Origin: Gnetum montanum
Taxonomy: Eukaryota > Streptophyta > Gnetopsida > Gnetales > Gnetaceae
Length of the DNA: 64,000 nt
Direction of reading: 5' to 3'
Assembly (NCBI GenBank): GCA_015680685.1
Contig: MNCI01026654.1
Span: 262,370 to 326,369, forward strand
A program made the position numbers and the translations under genes. Shown here piece after piece: positions 1 to 11,979 of the stretch. Below the pieces are notes generated by a model. That model saw nothing but the letters and a program-made list of their open reading frames with translations, was not told the DNA's origin and searched no databases. Each line of letters starts with the position of its first letter. Position 1 is the stretch's first letter.

Positions 1-979
1 CCATAATGGGGTTACACCTCTAATAAATTATAAGCTTCTTGAGCTTGATTTTCATGTTTTTTATGGTACTAAAAATTGAAACAAGATTGAAACAAGATAA
101 AAAATCAATGAAATAAGATGATGAAAAAGAATTATAAAACTAAAAATAACCCTTGATTATGTAAGAAAGCTTCAAACCATTATAATTTCATTGTTTCATT
201 CACATCCTCCACATTCTTCAATGGAAAGAGATCCCAATAGATCAATATATAAGGATTTAGTAGCTTTAAAAGCACACTTAAACAAAACTTGATTGTAAAG
301 CTCTATCTAATTGCCTAGCATATTACAAGAAAAAAAGACCTATGACCCCAACTCATGAACAAAGGTCAAATAGCCCCTTTTGTGGTCCCAAAGAACAAAT
401 GATTAATGCATGTCATAGGAACCAACTATTGAATCTATTTTGACTTCTTCTAATTGTAAATTTTGAATTACAAAATTATTTCAAGTGATACATATATGGA
501 GATTAATTTTTTAAGATACATGGATCGACCAAACCACACATACCTACCTATAAACATGACATGAAAACAAAATGGCACCACAAGCAACATGGAAAATAAA
601 ATACACACTAAGGAGAAAGTCCATATTAGACTCCAATATTGCAAAACTAGTTAGATTTGACTAGTCGCATTTCCTAACATAAGAGCTCTGCTAATCATTT
701 GGACAATTCAAAAATTCAACAATTCAATGATTTGCTGGATCATAGATTTGATCAATTTTTTAGTGATTTGATGATTTAGGATTTATTATGGAGCCTACCT
801 CAATAGATCCCAAAAGGACCCATTCCACAAGTTTCCTAAGCAAATTAAGCTTAGAAAATGATAACAACACAAAGGAATGAAGAAAATTCTCTGTTTTAAT
901 AAGAAAAATCTCAAAATGTAGAGAAATACATCAAAGATGAGGATCCAAGCTCAACTCACATTTCTCCCAAGGATCTTAG
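1..979. other. AT-rich sequence, no gene seen
   Basis: No recognisable coding sequence on either strand. The only ORF, near the right end, lies antisense in the flank of an LTR and shows no protein features. Bases from about 840 to 979 may be the distal U5 part of the minus-strand LTR that follows, but no second copy in the window reaches this far, so the LTR end cannot be placed. Confidence 0.6.
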
Positions 980-1555
980 AGGCCACACATGTCCCCTCAC
1001 AATCCTCAATTTCTCACAATGGAGCCAAAGCTCAAGATAAGATACTTATAAGAGATTTTCTCAACCTCTCTCAAGTGCTCTCCCTTGCCTCTTACTCAAA
1101 TGGACACAATGTCCTAGTACAAGCTTTCCCTTAGTTGCACTCAAACTCTCTTGCACGAGCTCTCAAGAGACCTTTCAAATCTCTTACTTAACTCTCTTGC
1201 CCAAACTCAAGCCTTGGACACTTATTTATAACTTCACGTGTGACCTTTCATCTTCCTTTATATTCAACAATACAAATTAATTTCTATTATTTGTCAAAGT
1301 AGACATCTTATGGTCAAAGGTAACATCTTACCCAAAGTGCAAATGAGTTGCAAGAGACATCTATCCTGGTAGGGCCAAAATAAAGATTCTTATTTTGATG
1401 CCTAGAATATCTAAACACCTACAAACAAATCCCCATTGATCTTGAAACCCCTTTGAACTCATCAAAATAGGCTCCAAACATGTCAAAACATCCTAGAATC
1501 ATCACCAACAAGGTTAACATAAGAAGAGACACATAATTGGGTGATTTTCTCATCA
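980..1555 (-). repeat. LTR of gypsy family R1, copy a (3' LTR position)
   Basis: Read on the minus strand, this begins TGATGAGAAAATCACCC and aligns along its length with 2659-3215, 59904-60345 and 63597-63846. It carries a promoter-like TATAAATAAGTG box in the minus orientation (plus strand near 1222-1240). A purine-rich stretch just before the start (GGATGGGAGAGA on the minus strand) could be the polypurine tract, so this is probably the 3' LTR of a minus-strand element. The far end is not defined. Confidence 0.65.
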
Positions 1556-1806
1556 TCTCTCCCATCCTTAAAATTGTCTTGCTTAATGACCTTTCATAAG
1601 TTGGAAGGAACAATGCCTCCATGACTCAAGGCTAGCACACATAGCACAACAATCAAAATTCAATGCATCAAGTATATGAGAATGAGTATCATTTGAGGTT
1701 TTGGATTTGAGCTTTTCTTATTCATGGAGGCTTGTCCTCATGTCCCATCACGCTTCCTTCATTTGAGCATCTCTTTGGAATGCTTCCCTTGCATCCCCAT
1801 GATAAC

Positions 1807-2358
1807 TCAAACTTGCACAAAAGTGGCACAAGAATCTAGAAAATTAATTATTAGAATCAACCCATAGAGTATGCCTCCTTGCCTAATGCCTAAATACAAT
1901 GGAAATTCTTCACTTTTTGCCAATTGATCTTCCTTATTCTTCCAATATCCTCTTGCCAATATAGATTTCAATCCAACACTTACACAAGTGCCCAAAAGCA
2001 TCAACCAACATACTGTTACCATCAATACCCTAGATTGGATAGTAGCAAAAACAACCTTCTTCTCATTTATATAAGACTCTACACAATCAATTATAGCATC
2101 CATATCAAATGCATCCTCTTTAGCATCAAAGAAGATTTCATCATCACAAATAACATTAACCCTTAGAGTTTCCTTATAACTAGGAAGCATCAATGAAAAA
2201 TTCAATGTACTAATCTCATAATCAACAATAGTGGACAACAACCTAAACTTATGATATCCTTGACTCATAGTCCAACTATTATTTTCTCCATCAAACATAG
2301 TCTTATTATCGTAATTCCATGATCTACCAAATATAAGATCTAAACAATCAATAGGCAA
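1807..2358 (-). pseudogene. Gypsy protease C-terminal fragment, decayed
   Basis: The frame reads CLDLIFGRSWNYDNKTMF and then DGENNSWTMSQGYHKFRLL. This matches the conserved stretch after the aspartic protease of chromodomain-type gypsy elements, where 'LLLGRPW.YD' is followed by 'HDG..N.Y.....G.K..L'. The catalytic DSG part and all of RT, RNase H and integrase are missing. It lies between two R1 LTR copies on the same strand and is therefore the internal relic of that element. The downstream part of the frame is no longer recognisable. Family match is by pattern recall. Confidence 0.6.
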
Positions 2359-2459
2359 TATATCACAAAGAATCTGTTCATAAAAATCTCTAATGGGATA
2401 ATCAATATATCACTATTCCTTAACTTTCTTATAATGATTCTTCATTAATTAATGCACTT

Positions 2460-2658
2460 CATATCCCTTTCTTATGGTATTTATTCTTCTTTAAGCCAAA
2501 CTTTGTGATTTTCATTTTAGCCTTGAGAGTAAGATCATAGGCTTCATCAAGAGTATCAAGCTCATAGAATGCTAATTCTTGCTAATATTGCATTCTTAAT
2601 CCACTAATGAAGTTAGAAGCTTGCTCATACTTAGTCCAATGAACATTAGCCTTTTGCA
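2460..2658 (-). pseudogene. Gypsy gag fragment, decayed
   Basis: On the minus strand a short frame reads SGLRMQYQQELAFYELDTLD and then EAYDLTLKAKMK. This resembles the end of a retrotransposon gag domain, where a receptor-binding-like helix is followed by 'TL.EAY..ALKAE.K'. It joins directly to the truncated R1 LTR at about 2658, so the LTR end, primer site and most of gag have been deleted. It precedes the protease fragment in the expected order. Confidence 0.5.
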
Positions 2659-3215
2659 CTCAAACTCTCTTGCACAAGCTCCTAAGAGACCTCTCAAATC
2701 TCTCACTTAACTATCTTGAACAAACTCAAGCCTTGAACACTTATTTATAGCTTCTCATGTGACCTTTTTATTTTTATTTGCATTTAAAAATACAAATTAA
2801 CTTTTGTTATTCACCAAAGTAAATGTCTTTTAGTCAAAGGAGACATCTTGCTTGAATGTAGATAAGTTGCAAGAGATTTCTTACATGAAGAGGAGACTTC
2901 TATCTTGCAAGGAAGACATTTATACTTCAAAGGAAACATCTATCCTAGCAAGGCTAAAAATAATTATGCTTATTTTGAGGTTTGGAACATTTGGAAAACT
3001 CCAAACAAGTCCCCATTAATTCTGAAACCCTCTAAACTCATCAAAATAGGCTTCAAACAAACCCACCTCCCGCCCCCAGCCCACAAACATGCCAAAATAA
3101 CCTAGAATCATCGCCAAAAAGGTGAACACAAGAAGACACACACAAACAAGCCCCACACACACACACACACAAAATACATTCAGGATTACACAAGGATTGG
3201 GTAATGTCCTCATTA
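2659..3215 (-). repeat. LTR of gypsy family R1, copy b (5' LTR, truncated)
   Basis: Same repeat as 980-1555 in the same orientation. On the minus strand it starts TAATGAGGACATTACCC and holds a TATAAATAAGTG box near 2735-2750. Its 3' part is cut where gag-like sequence begins. With copy a it brackets a shortened internal region of about 1.1 kb, as expected for a heavily deleted minus-strand gypsy element. No TSD could be established. Confidence 0.6.
3154..3171. repeat. (AC)n microsatellite
   Basis: Nine AC dinucleotides in a row inside LTR copy b. The other R1 copies lack the expansion, so it arose after insertion. Confidence 0.9.
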
Positions 3216-3600
3216 GAATTTTGGTAATTTAGTGTATTAGAGATTTGATTTAGGATTTTGGTGATTTTTTAATTTGGGCTTTCAACAATTTGGCATCTAA
3301 TTTGGTGTTGAAATCGTCATGGTGGATTGCAAATCTGATTGACTTAGGTGGAAATTTTTTTGAAGCAACAAAAAATTCCTAGGATTTTGACTCATTAGTG
3401 TGCCAAAATCAAGAAGAAAGCAACATATTCCATTTCAAGTAGTTTGGAGATAAACAAAAAGTTTGGGTTTCAGTGGCAAATTTACAATTTCACTAGAGGA
3501 ATAGAATAACATGGTTGCAACTTTGAACTTCATAGACTTTAGGATTATGCAGTTGAAATCCATGGTTGAAGCTATGGTAAAAAAAAAATACAAAACATTC
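3216..3600. other. Unassigned spacer between R1 element and LINE
   Basis: No coding sequence recognised. A stretch near 3285-3310 (CAATTTGGCATCTAATTTGG) is loosely like the region around a primer-binding site of an LTR element, but no LTR precedes it. It may also be the 5' untranslated part of the LINE that follows. Confidence 0.35.
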
Positions 3601-4104
3601 CAACAACCATAGAGTTGAAAGATTCATTATCAAATGTTGAAGCAACGCAAGTTCAAATTAATATTGATACTCTATAGTCAAAGTTGAATTCTCTTGAATT
3701 AAAAATAACAAGTGTTCCCTCAAGCTTAGAAGCAGTTACTAAGAAAACGCATGAATATGAAGAAAAACATGAAAAAATTAAGAATCTTCGAATTGTGAGA
3801 ATTCCTAAAGAATAAGATAAGGATCTTTTGCAAATCATGTCAAATTTCTTTACAAAATGAATGCACATTTCATCTACCTTGATTATTAGTGCAAATAAAC
3901 TTGGTCTTAAGAAGGGATAAATAACAACAAATTCTTGTTAAGTTTGATGATTGGTGTGGAAAAGATAAGGTTTGGAACAACAAAAGTATCTTGAAAGAAC
4001 AATAGATCAAGATTAATGAAGACCTAACCAAAAATGAGTATGAGAAAAAGTAGGGAGAATTGTAAAAAGTTAAACAATCTCGTGATAAAGGTAAATTTAC
4101 TTAC

Positions 4105-4760
4105 TTGAACTCTAAATATGTTGCAATCATCAAGGAAAGGGCAAATGCCCTAAAAGAGAGATTTTCTTCTATTACATGTAGTTTCCTTAATTTTGAAGGT
4201 TCACTAACTAATAAAGTTGTTGCTTTAGATACTAATCATTTTTTTAATGATTTTGATCTATTTATTTTTGTTGAAACCTATGAAGAAGAAAATTCTCTGA
4301 CTGTATTTATTCCAAGCTTTAATAACATTTCAGTTAGAAAGAAGTATTCCAAGACAAGGCATAGACTTTTTGGTAGTATTGCTTGTTTAATTAAAAAGCT
4401 CAAAGATCATTCCATTAAGGTGCACAAAGTTGATGTTATAACCGGTATCTGTGGATTAATGTTCAAAGCATTTCAAAGGTTATTTATATTATTTTTTGTT
4501 ATTTTACTCCAAGAGATTCTTCTATTTACAATTCTACTAATCTTTCACAAGAGCATCCCTTTTAGTACTTGACTCAAGATATTGCAAAATTCTCCAAGCT
4601 TGGTAGAGTTTTTCACTGTGGAGATTTTGATGCCCATGTTGGACAAAATCAAATCCAAAACCTTGTTTAGAATCCCCATTCAAAGTTTAGTGAAGAGTTC
4701 TTTTTAGTTCACAAAAGATCATTTGTTAATCATATTACAAATAAGAGAGGTATTCATTTC
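4105..4760 (+). pseudogene. LINE-1 endonuclease (APE-type) remnant
   Basis: The first part is open for 155 codons. It includes FDLFIFVETYEEENSLTVF, matching the 'ETW/ETY' strand of exonuclease-endonuclease-phosphatase folds. After a frameshift near 4440 the text continues with FCYFTPRDSSIY and GRVFHCGDFDAHVG, the latter being the GDFNARxG motif with its catalytic Asp. In active elements this domain nicks target DNA to prime reverse transcription. The C-terminal SDH motif was not found and several stops follow. Confidence 0.7.
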
Positions 4761-5339
4761 TTAGAATGGGATTGTTGCTTTGATTTTTTTAATCGTTAAT
4801 GGCATCAAAAAATTTCTTTTCTCCTTTCATTTCACCTTTATTGAGCACCAAGGTAACTCTTGTATTAATCTTCTCTTGTCTACTCATGATAATAAAGATG
4901 CAGTGAAAAAATTTCAAGTGGGCAAAAAAATCCCAAAATCTTCTCATCATAGTCTTAAAGTCACTATTACTACTTCAATTCATCATATTCATTGTAAGAA
5001 ATGCAGAACTTGTCATCTCATAGAAGATCTTCATTAGGATTTCAAACAAGAGTGGCTAATATGTTGAGCAACATTAATAGTGAATATTCTTTTGTCTACA
5101 GTTGTTCAAGTTCAGATGAAGAAAAGACCTTCAAAAAACCTTAGTTTGAAATCGATTATTTGATAGCTCGTAAAAATGTTTTAGCTTCACAGTTAGATGT
5201 TTCAATGTTGAAAAATTGCAAAAAGTCTATTCAATTTTGAAAAAGAACATTCATTAAAGAAGCGCAAGAATGAATGATTAGTTACCTCAAATATAATCCA
5301 AAAAGATTTTAGAATTTCTTCTAAGATAAACAACAAAAA

Positions 5340-6359
5340 TAGTTGAGATTTTTTCTTATCTATTACTCAAGACTTTTTTTTAATAACATTTTTAATCAAG
5401 AATCTCCACTTAGTGTGCAAAATAACTCTAGTATTCTTGAGTTATCCTTCAATGACATTTTTGCAAAAATTCAAAGGTTATCTTTTGGGAAAGGTGCTCA
5501 TGCTAATGGATTATATGTAGTATTTTGTAAATGGGGTGGTCCATTAGTATGGAAAGTAGCTTGCAACCTTGTTAATAAAGGACTTTTGGCATGGTTTGGA
5601 TTACTCTTGATGTTCTAGTCAATAAATTTTGCTTTTCAAAAAGGGAGATAAGGTAAATATTAATAATTATTGGTTGATTAGAATCAATTTAATATTCACT
5701 AAGCTGTTGAGTACTATTTTGGAGAATAAAATTAGTTCATGGGGAAAAAATGCAAAATCTTTGTGCTTAGTTGCAAGCAGGGTTTAGGAGGAATCATTCT
5801 ACTGTAGACCATCCAATAACTTTACGTTACTATGTGCAGAAAGCAAAAAGCCCCAGCTATAAGACTTTTATCTATTTTGTTCATTTTTCCAAAACTTATA
5901 ATTCTATTGTTCAAGATAAACTTTGAAAGAGATTGGATAACATTAACATTCCATAAGATCTCCTTTCTACTACTAAAAGAATCTATGAAACAGTTAACAT
6001 TCTTATTGAAGATAATCTTTACTAAGAAAAGAACAAGTATCAATAGTTCAATATGAGTTAAACAAGGTTTTCCTTTGTCTTCTACCCTTTTTGGCATTAT
6101 AGATGAATTGGATGAATCGATGCAAAATGCCTCTAATCATGTTGTATCAATGAATGGATTATTTTTTAACATGCTTCTTTTTGCAGATGATGTGGCCTTG
6201 ATTGCAAAATCAACTATAGGATTAAATTACATACTTCAAATCCTCCATGATTACTATAACCATTTTAGTATGAAAGTCAATATTGATAAGACTACAATTC
6301 TAGTTTGTAGTACTAAAAATAGAAATTACAATTTTTTTCTTAGGGGAAAAAAGACTTGA
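5340..6359 (+). pseudogene. LINE-1 reverse transcriptase remnant
   Basis: Pieces in several frames match LINE RT blocks in order. VWKVACNLVNKGLLAWFG near 5550 is the fingers start. A segment at 5660-5850 contains the 'KGD...NY..I' and 'QAGFR..HSTVDH' type blocks with stops. GFPLSSTLFGIIDELDE near 6065 and MLLFADDVALIAKS near 6170 are the motif B and C regions, and FADD holds the catalytic aspartates. Reverse-strand ORFs over 5822-6097 are shadows. The enzyme is broken by at least several frameshifts. Confidence 0.8.
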
Positions 6360-6459
6360 TATTTGTGAACCATATAAATATTCCAAAGTTGAATTTGCCA
6401 ATAATTATAATTGGAATATCCTCAAAAGGCTTCAAGTGGCATGCAAACTCTATGTGCAA

Positions 6460-7200
6460 TAGGAAACAAATTTTGGCATAGAAGATCAAAAGAAAACTTT
6501 TAGAGTATTATCCAACATGTATTATTATATAGGTGTGTTGTATGGGGACCACCTCTTTCCATACATATTTGGAAAAAATTAGAGAATGTTTAAAAATAAT
6601 TTCTCATATATGAATTTCAAGTGAAACTGCAAACTTCTTATGATATCTTACTTCCATAAGCATAGTTTCTTCCTCTTGAAGTTGAAACCCTTTGTTAATT
6701 TATCGTTTATACTCAAAAATTAAGTTACATGAAGGAAATCAAGTATGTTAAAGAGATAATGAATGTTACACACAAAAAAAAATGGATGGTTGCATCAAGA
6801 AAAATTATGGCTTTAGTCATGGAATATTATAATAGAGAATCTTCTTTTAAACAAGAGGTTGTTCTAAAAGACTATAAATGAATAAATCTTGGCTACAATT
6901 TGATTGAACAAGTTAAGAAAGAAGAATTTTTATTTACATTCTATTAAAGAAAACTTGTTATCTAGTACTCAAAAGTATTTATTCTCAACTATTCCTATTC
7001 ATTTAAGGAATCAAATGGCTAAAGCAAGAATGAGCTCTCATCATCTTCTTGTTGAGACAAGTCATTAGATCAAGTTCCTAAGAGGAGAATATTTGCGGAT
7101 TGTGCAAATAAAGCATTGAGGTTGAAGAACGTATCTTTTTATTTTACCCATCTTTAGCTTACATTCAAATGAATTATAATATTAACTATCATCTGTTGAT
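6460..7200 (+). pseudogene. LINE-1 C-terminal region remnant
   Basis: Downstream of RT, fragments match the sequence at 28500-29230: GVLYGxxxxxS followed by 'LPLEVE.L..FIVYTQ', a helix-rich region typical of this LINE type, and a final CGLC...IEVEE-like zinc motif near 7090-7140. The motif is damaged. Homology to the second copy supports the assignment better than any single frame. Confidence 0.55.
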
Positions 7201-7330
7201 TGTTTTGTTTCAAATTGACCCTATCTCCCTTATGCATTACGTCAATTATGTTTTCAATATTCTTTGAAAATATGTTGAGATTTGTAACTGTACAACAAAT
7301 CCCTTATGATTTCCTAGACATAATAAATAT

Positions 7331-7650
7331 TTCCAATTTACCATTGATTTAACCCACTTTAAATATCAAGAGGTTTTAACCCCAAAAAAAATATAACTAT
7401 GATCTCAAATGAGATATGAATTACAAGAAGAGTGTTAGAAAACATAAAAGAACAAGAAGAGTGGAGACATCATTTCAATGAAACATTATACATTAAATTT
7501 TTAATTAGTAGAAGCATTTTTCATTAAAGTGTTTCTAATTTTAAGTGAAGATATTCAGATTTTGTACCACTAGCAACACATTAATTTAGAAAAAAAAAAA
7601 AAGATTTAATGTTCATGAGACTTCCAAATCAACTTTCTTAAGTTAATCAT
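7331..7650. other. AT-rich sequence, nothing recognised
   Basis: No coding frames or repeats recognised apart from A-runs (7388, 7592). It probably covers the LINE 3' untranslated region and its flank. Confidence 0.4.
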
Positions 7651-7916
7651 AACAAAGCTCTCATTTTCTTTTTCCTAATGAGTTTACTTGACCCTAATTG
7701 TAGCTTGAAATTATAAGAATAAATAACAAGTATCATGGTAGGTAAAACATGGCATAAAGAATGAGTTCTACCCAGGAGAAAATAACAAAGATCTCATTTT
7801 CTTTTTCCTAATGAGTTTATTGCACCCTAATTGTAGTTTGAAATTATAAGAATAAATAACAAGTATCACAGTAGGTAAAACATGAAATAAAAAATGAGTT
7901 CTCCGTAGAAGAAAAT
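7651..7916. repeat. Tandem duplication, two 133-bp units
   Basis: Units 7651-7783 and 7784-7916 are near-identical, both running from AACAAAG through CTCATTTTCTTTTTCC to GAAAAT. They differ by scattered substitutions and are not linked to any recognised gene. The minus-strand ORF over this region is a by-product. Confidence 0.9.
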
Positions 7917-8947
7917 AAAATTGAAATAATATATTCTTACCACAATTTGCATTTGAGACAAAGTAAAAGCTGTGATGATAGCATAAACAATGGTAAGAGA
8001 AATTAGAAGGCTTTATAAGCTTTATAGGTAACTCCAAAAGAGAATGAATTTGGCAATCCAAATTAACTAAACATACATTTTATAGTATTTAAAGCCAACA
8101 ACAAAGATTATGTGGCTTGACTAAAAAATGCTAGCACCAAATTTCTTTAGTACAAATTAATTTTTAGTTGATGAATTTAAAGTGGAATTTTTAATAGAGT
8201 ATAACATTTTCTTGTTCAAAATATATATCAAGTTTACACAATTTGTTACATTCTTAGAAAACAAAGAGTTTAGATGAAGTAAAATTTTCAAAAGAAGTAC
8301 TAAACTTGAAAATTAGTAGCATCAACAAGAACCATCATAGTTTTAATTGAGAAATTGAAAAACATAAACTAAATATCAAGATAACTATTCATTCAATGGT
8401 GAAACATGATGTAGTACATGAATTTTGTGATAACCTCTATTAAAATATGCTCGTGTTATGATGTACAATCATTAGTTATGTAACTATCCAAGATTGTTTG
8501 TAATCACTTATGAACAAGTCATAATCAAAGGGCATGACTTGTTGTACAAACTATTACAATCCTATCTATAGAATATAAGCAACCATCAATCAATTACAAA
8601 GATGTGACATGAAGAAGGAAAATCAAAAGAAGTGGTGAAAACAATCTAAAGATAAAGAAGATAGTTTGTACAAGCAATGATGAATCATGAAGAAAAGATA
8701 CTAAATGCAAAGTTGCACAAAAAACAATTAGAATCAAAACCACAAGAAACTGAATATACATATCCAAAGTAAGAAAGCAATCAGTACTATGAAACATAAT
8801 CAAAGAGAGGAGTCATTACGATCCATAGATTCATAATGACCATCTAAGCAGCCCAAAGGTTATCAAGTTGCTCGTAAGAGACAAAAGTGAAGTTAGGATC
8901 CAATTTCCTAAATAAGATTAGAAGATCCAAGATGAACCATTTATAAT
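7917..8947. other. AT-rich non-coding; possible short LTR at 8455-8600
   Basis: No gene recognised. The stretch 8455-8600 begins TGTTATGATGTACAATC, has a TATA-like AGAATATAAGC near its end and closes with AATTACA. This is the layout of a short copia or TRIM-type LTR. It lacks a primer site after it and no second copy was found, so it stays a suspicion. Confidence 0.3.
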
Positions 8948-9148
8948 ATGGTTCAATTTTCTAAAGTGGAAGAGAACACTATCCAAAAGGTTATGATGGA
9001 ATGTAGTAGAATAACTACAAAGAAGGAACAAGCTAGGATTCAGGTAGTAGCCCATGACAGGTCAAGTTGTGGATCTCTAAGGAACCCAAGAAGGTCTAGC
9101 CCACATAAGAATGAACAATTGGGAAAATTCCCACAAGACCTATCATGA
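8948..9148 (+). other. Unrecognised 66-codon ORF, basic and polar
   Basis: Starts with ATG and is open for 66 codons. Composition is charged, with a central segment ARIQVVAHDRSS and a basic tail NPRRSSPHKNEQ. The next 60 bases continue in the same frame after one stop with similar composition, so it may be a remnant of a longer frame from a mobile element. No family was recognised and there is no start or splice context to support a gene. Confidence 0.25.
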
Positions 9149-9439
9149 GTAATGGGCAGAGGCAAGCATCATAAAAATGTAGCCAAAGAAAAAATTAAGA
9201 AAATAATAAGAATAAGAATAAGTTGTTACAAAGAATAGACTTGTAACAAGATTGAAAAACACTAAAAATGACGATTACGAAAGATGTACAGTGATGAATT
9301 GTTTAATCAATAAGTTATGTATTAAGTGTTCCCATAACCTAAACGATCCTTGTATGATTAAAGTTGTCCAAGACACATAAAACCAAACTCTAATGGCCTA
9401 GGTGGGAGTAACGTAGGTGGAAAGATAAAATTTTACTTT

Positions 9440-9650
9440 GGTCAAATCAATCAAATGTTGATATCTTGGAACAAATGCATATTAATTAAATGTTACAAGC
9501 CTCTCTCAAAAGGGCATGATGAATTCACATTACCTAGAAGGAGGAATGGAAGAAAATTTAATGCCTGTAGGTTGTGCAAACAAAATTATGGTGAATACCA
9601 TATTTTTGTTAAATGCGCCACTGTATCTTCTCTTCAAAACCAGTGAAAAA
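9440..9650 (+). pseudogene. LINE C-terminal zinc-motif fragment
   Basis: The frame at 9455-9646 ends with CRLCKQNYGEYHIFVKC, a CxxC...HxxxxC arrangement like the terminal zinc motif of LINE ORF2 (compare the copy at 29135-29200). A basic stretch LPRRRNGRKFNACRLC precedes it. Nothing of RT is found upstream, so this is a short 5'-truncated LINE tail. Confidence 0.5.
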
Positions 9651-10355
9651 AGCAGATAATTTCAATGTATTCTTTCAACTTCCTGCTTTAACCGTTCAAT
9701 GCATTCTTCCACGATCTTGCTCTAGTTGTGGCCCACAACATCGAAAACGATTTTAGACCATTTGAAGCGTACTAACAGTTTTAGACTGTTTGAATCCTAT
9801 AAATGCTTTACTAGCTAGCCTGGGTCTTGGCATAATTATAAATTCAGCTTCAACTTTGGTTCCATTTTCATTAGTACCTCTATCAAGATACATGAAACTG
9901 AAGACGTGAAAATCGAACTCTCACATATGAATGTATTAATTTCAGTACGTAAAGCTCAGGTTCTAGACGTTTAGTAAACGATGTATTAAGATGCTATCAG
10001 ATCCAAAGAGTAAACACACAATTTTCCAACCTCTGCTGCAGATGACGTTTCATCAAAATAAAATAAAATGCCAGCTAAAAAATTTGTATAATTAGAATAA
10101 TCATAAATTTACAACTTAATTATATTTAATTTCTGTGGCAACCAAAGACATTATGTATTGTACCAACAATGTGGGGATAGCATTTTACTTGGGAAGAGGT
10201 CTAGTGAAAAGGAAACGGTTCGAGATGCAATTGAGATGCAATTGCCCTGCCTTACGCAAATAGTTTGAAACCACAGAAAAAGCAAACTAATATATATGCT
10301 GAAGTCATGGATGCTAGATTACAGCCTTCCTCATCAAAGATTTATAATACACAAA
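9651..10355. other. 3' flank of the GHR gene
   Basis: No coding sequence. On the minus strand this holds the 3' untranslated region and downstream flank of the glutathione transferase gene. No canonical AATAAA lies within the first 150 bases after the stop, so the poly(A) site cannot be placed. Confidence 0.5.
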
Positions 10356-11771
10356 TTATGAAAACTTATTTCGATCATGAGGAGCTGAATAGTCAACACT
10401 AAAACCAACAGGAATAATACCACTGGGATTGATAAAAGGGTGACTTCCATAGTAATGTTTCTTGATGTGATCCATAACAACAGTGCTAGAGATTCCCGGA
10501 ATTTGGTAAATATCTTTTGTATAGTTGAATAAATTAGGATATTCACGTATCAATCGCTTGTTGCATTTAAAATGGACAACATAAACCTGATCATCAAATA
10601 AATTGCAAATACTGTCAAAGCTAACTTTATCATAACCAGAGATGTGAGAAAAAGGAATAACAAATTACCTCATCAAATCTAATAAGAGTTACAAACAGCC
10701 GTATGTCAGCCTCCGTTAAGACATCACCACATATGTACCGCTGCTCAGTTAAGATTTTCTCGGCACGGTCTAGAGAATCAAATAGTTCTCTGAAAGACTG
10801 CATGCACATTATAAACATAAAATCAATATAGTTTACAAAAGAACGTTAAAATCACGACCAACAGGACAGGCTACCATAATACCTTTTCGTAAGGTTCTTG
10901 TTTTGTAGCAAAACCACATCTGTATACTCCATTATTTATAGTGTCATACACCCATCCATTTACCTCCTCAATTTTTGATTGCAAATGACCTGGATATAGG
11001 TCCACTTCTGGGTGTTTAGCTATAAGGTTGAGCTCGCTGTTAAGAATTCGCATTATATCTGAGCTTTCATTATTGACAATTGTCTGTGTCTTCTTATCCC
11101 ACAGCACCTGTGCAGAAGAGGGTTTTCAATAAAATGATAACAATAAAAGAAAAAACTACAAATATCTCGAATGCCCATCCACAAACTAGTACCAGTACAG
11201 CTGAAAAATCACAGAATTTAGGTGCCATGAAAGCTCTAAGAACTAAAAAGTGTAGAGGACAAAGGATGGTTCATACAGGAACAGTAAACCTTCCCGAATA
11301 ATTATTGCTGGCATACTCGTATAACTCTCTAATGCTCTTCGCTCCAGAAAGTGGATCTGGCTTTGCCCACTCATCCTCATCATCCGAAGCTGCAAATACC
11401 CATCCAGAGTGATCCTCACCTTCTTTTGTCCTCTCCCATTTTGGTTTTACTGACTGATTGACAACTATAGTTAAATAAGTTAACAAGTATTTTAAAAATA
11501 AAAATACATAATTATTGTTCACTGTACAGTAGGATACCGTGACACTGATTGCATCCTCCAATCCCTTTAATTTCAAGGCTGCCAAGCATCTTGAAGCCCA
11601 AGGGCATGCATAGGATATATACAAGTGATACCTATGTGCCTCAGCAAGGAATTTTGCAGAGGTATCCCTTGAAATGGAATTTCGAAATGTTGATACAGCA
11701 CGATTGAATTCTCCACTGTCTGTAACAGGCATTGCCATACTGCCAGACATAGGTTCAGACGAGCAAAATGG
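10356..11771 (-). CDS. Glutathionyl-hydroquinone reductase (Xi-class GST), exons 2-6
   Basis: Enzymes of this family use glutathione to reduce glutathionyl-hydroquinones. Five exons are supported: 11771-11538, 11453-11277, 11107-10883, 10797-10669 and 10586-10356 (TAA stop). All introns are phase 0, with GT-AG ends and lengths of 82-169 bp. They join into 331 residues. The catalytic motif CPWA lies in [12 protein letters not shown], with its Cys 49 residues after the first in-frame Met. Further family blocks are [102 protein letters not shown] and [18 protein letters not shown]. No premature stop or frameshift was seen. The first exon listed opens after a TTGCAG acceptor with no ATG at that point, so an upstream exon is needed unless translation starts at the Met eight codons in, giving 324 residues. 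Plant relatives may be cytosolic or carry a transit peptide. Confidence 0.93.
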
Positions 11772-11979
11772 CTGCAAGGATTTGACTACTTGAATTAAGA
11801 ATCCAAATGCAACTGATTCATGTTAAATGCTACTGACAAAGATGACAAAGGAAAGCAATTTAATTAGAGACAGGTATTATAATCTTGAAAAATGGTTGGG
11901 AAAAACATAACCTGGAAAAAAGAACAAAAAAAGAAAGCCAAACAATGATAAACTAGTTATACTAGCCAGTTGCTAATAG

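Larger units (their letters stand above)
3601..7330 (+). mobile_element. L1-type LINE, full-length layout but decayed (LINE-1)
   Basis: Successive frame-shifted pieces follow the order of an L1-like non-LTR retrotransposon. (1) An ORF1-like part at about 3610-4130 has a coiled-coil-like segment (EAVTKKTHEYEEKHEKIKNL) and then a Transposase_22-like region with DLTKNEYEKK. (2) An APE endonuclease lies at 4105-4760. (3) RT runs from 5340 to 6359. (4) A C-terminal region with a degenerate CGLC motif lies at 6460-7200. Many stops and indels break the frames, so it is inactive. A related C-terminal fragment is at 28450-29300, which shows the family is dispersed. No clear TSD or poly(A) tail was found; the 3' end is an estimate. 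Confidence 0.75.

Noticed and set aside
5822-6097. Minus-strand ORF of 91 codons
   Set aside because: It is antisense to the LINE-1 RT, which explains the plus strand block by block.
8455-8600. Short copia-like LTR
   Set aside because: Ends and TATA-like box fit, but no second copy, primer site or target duplication was found.
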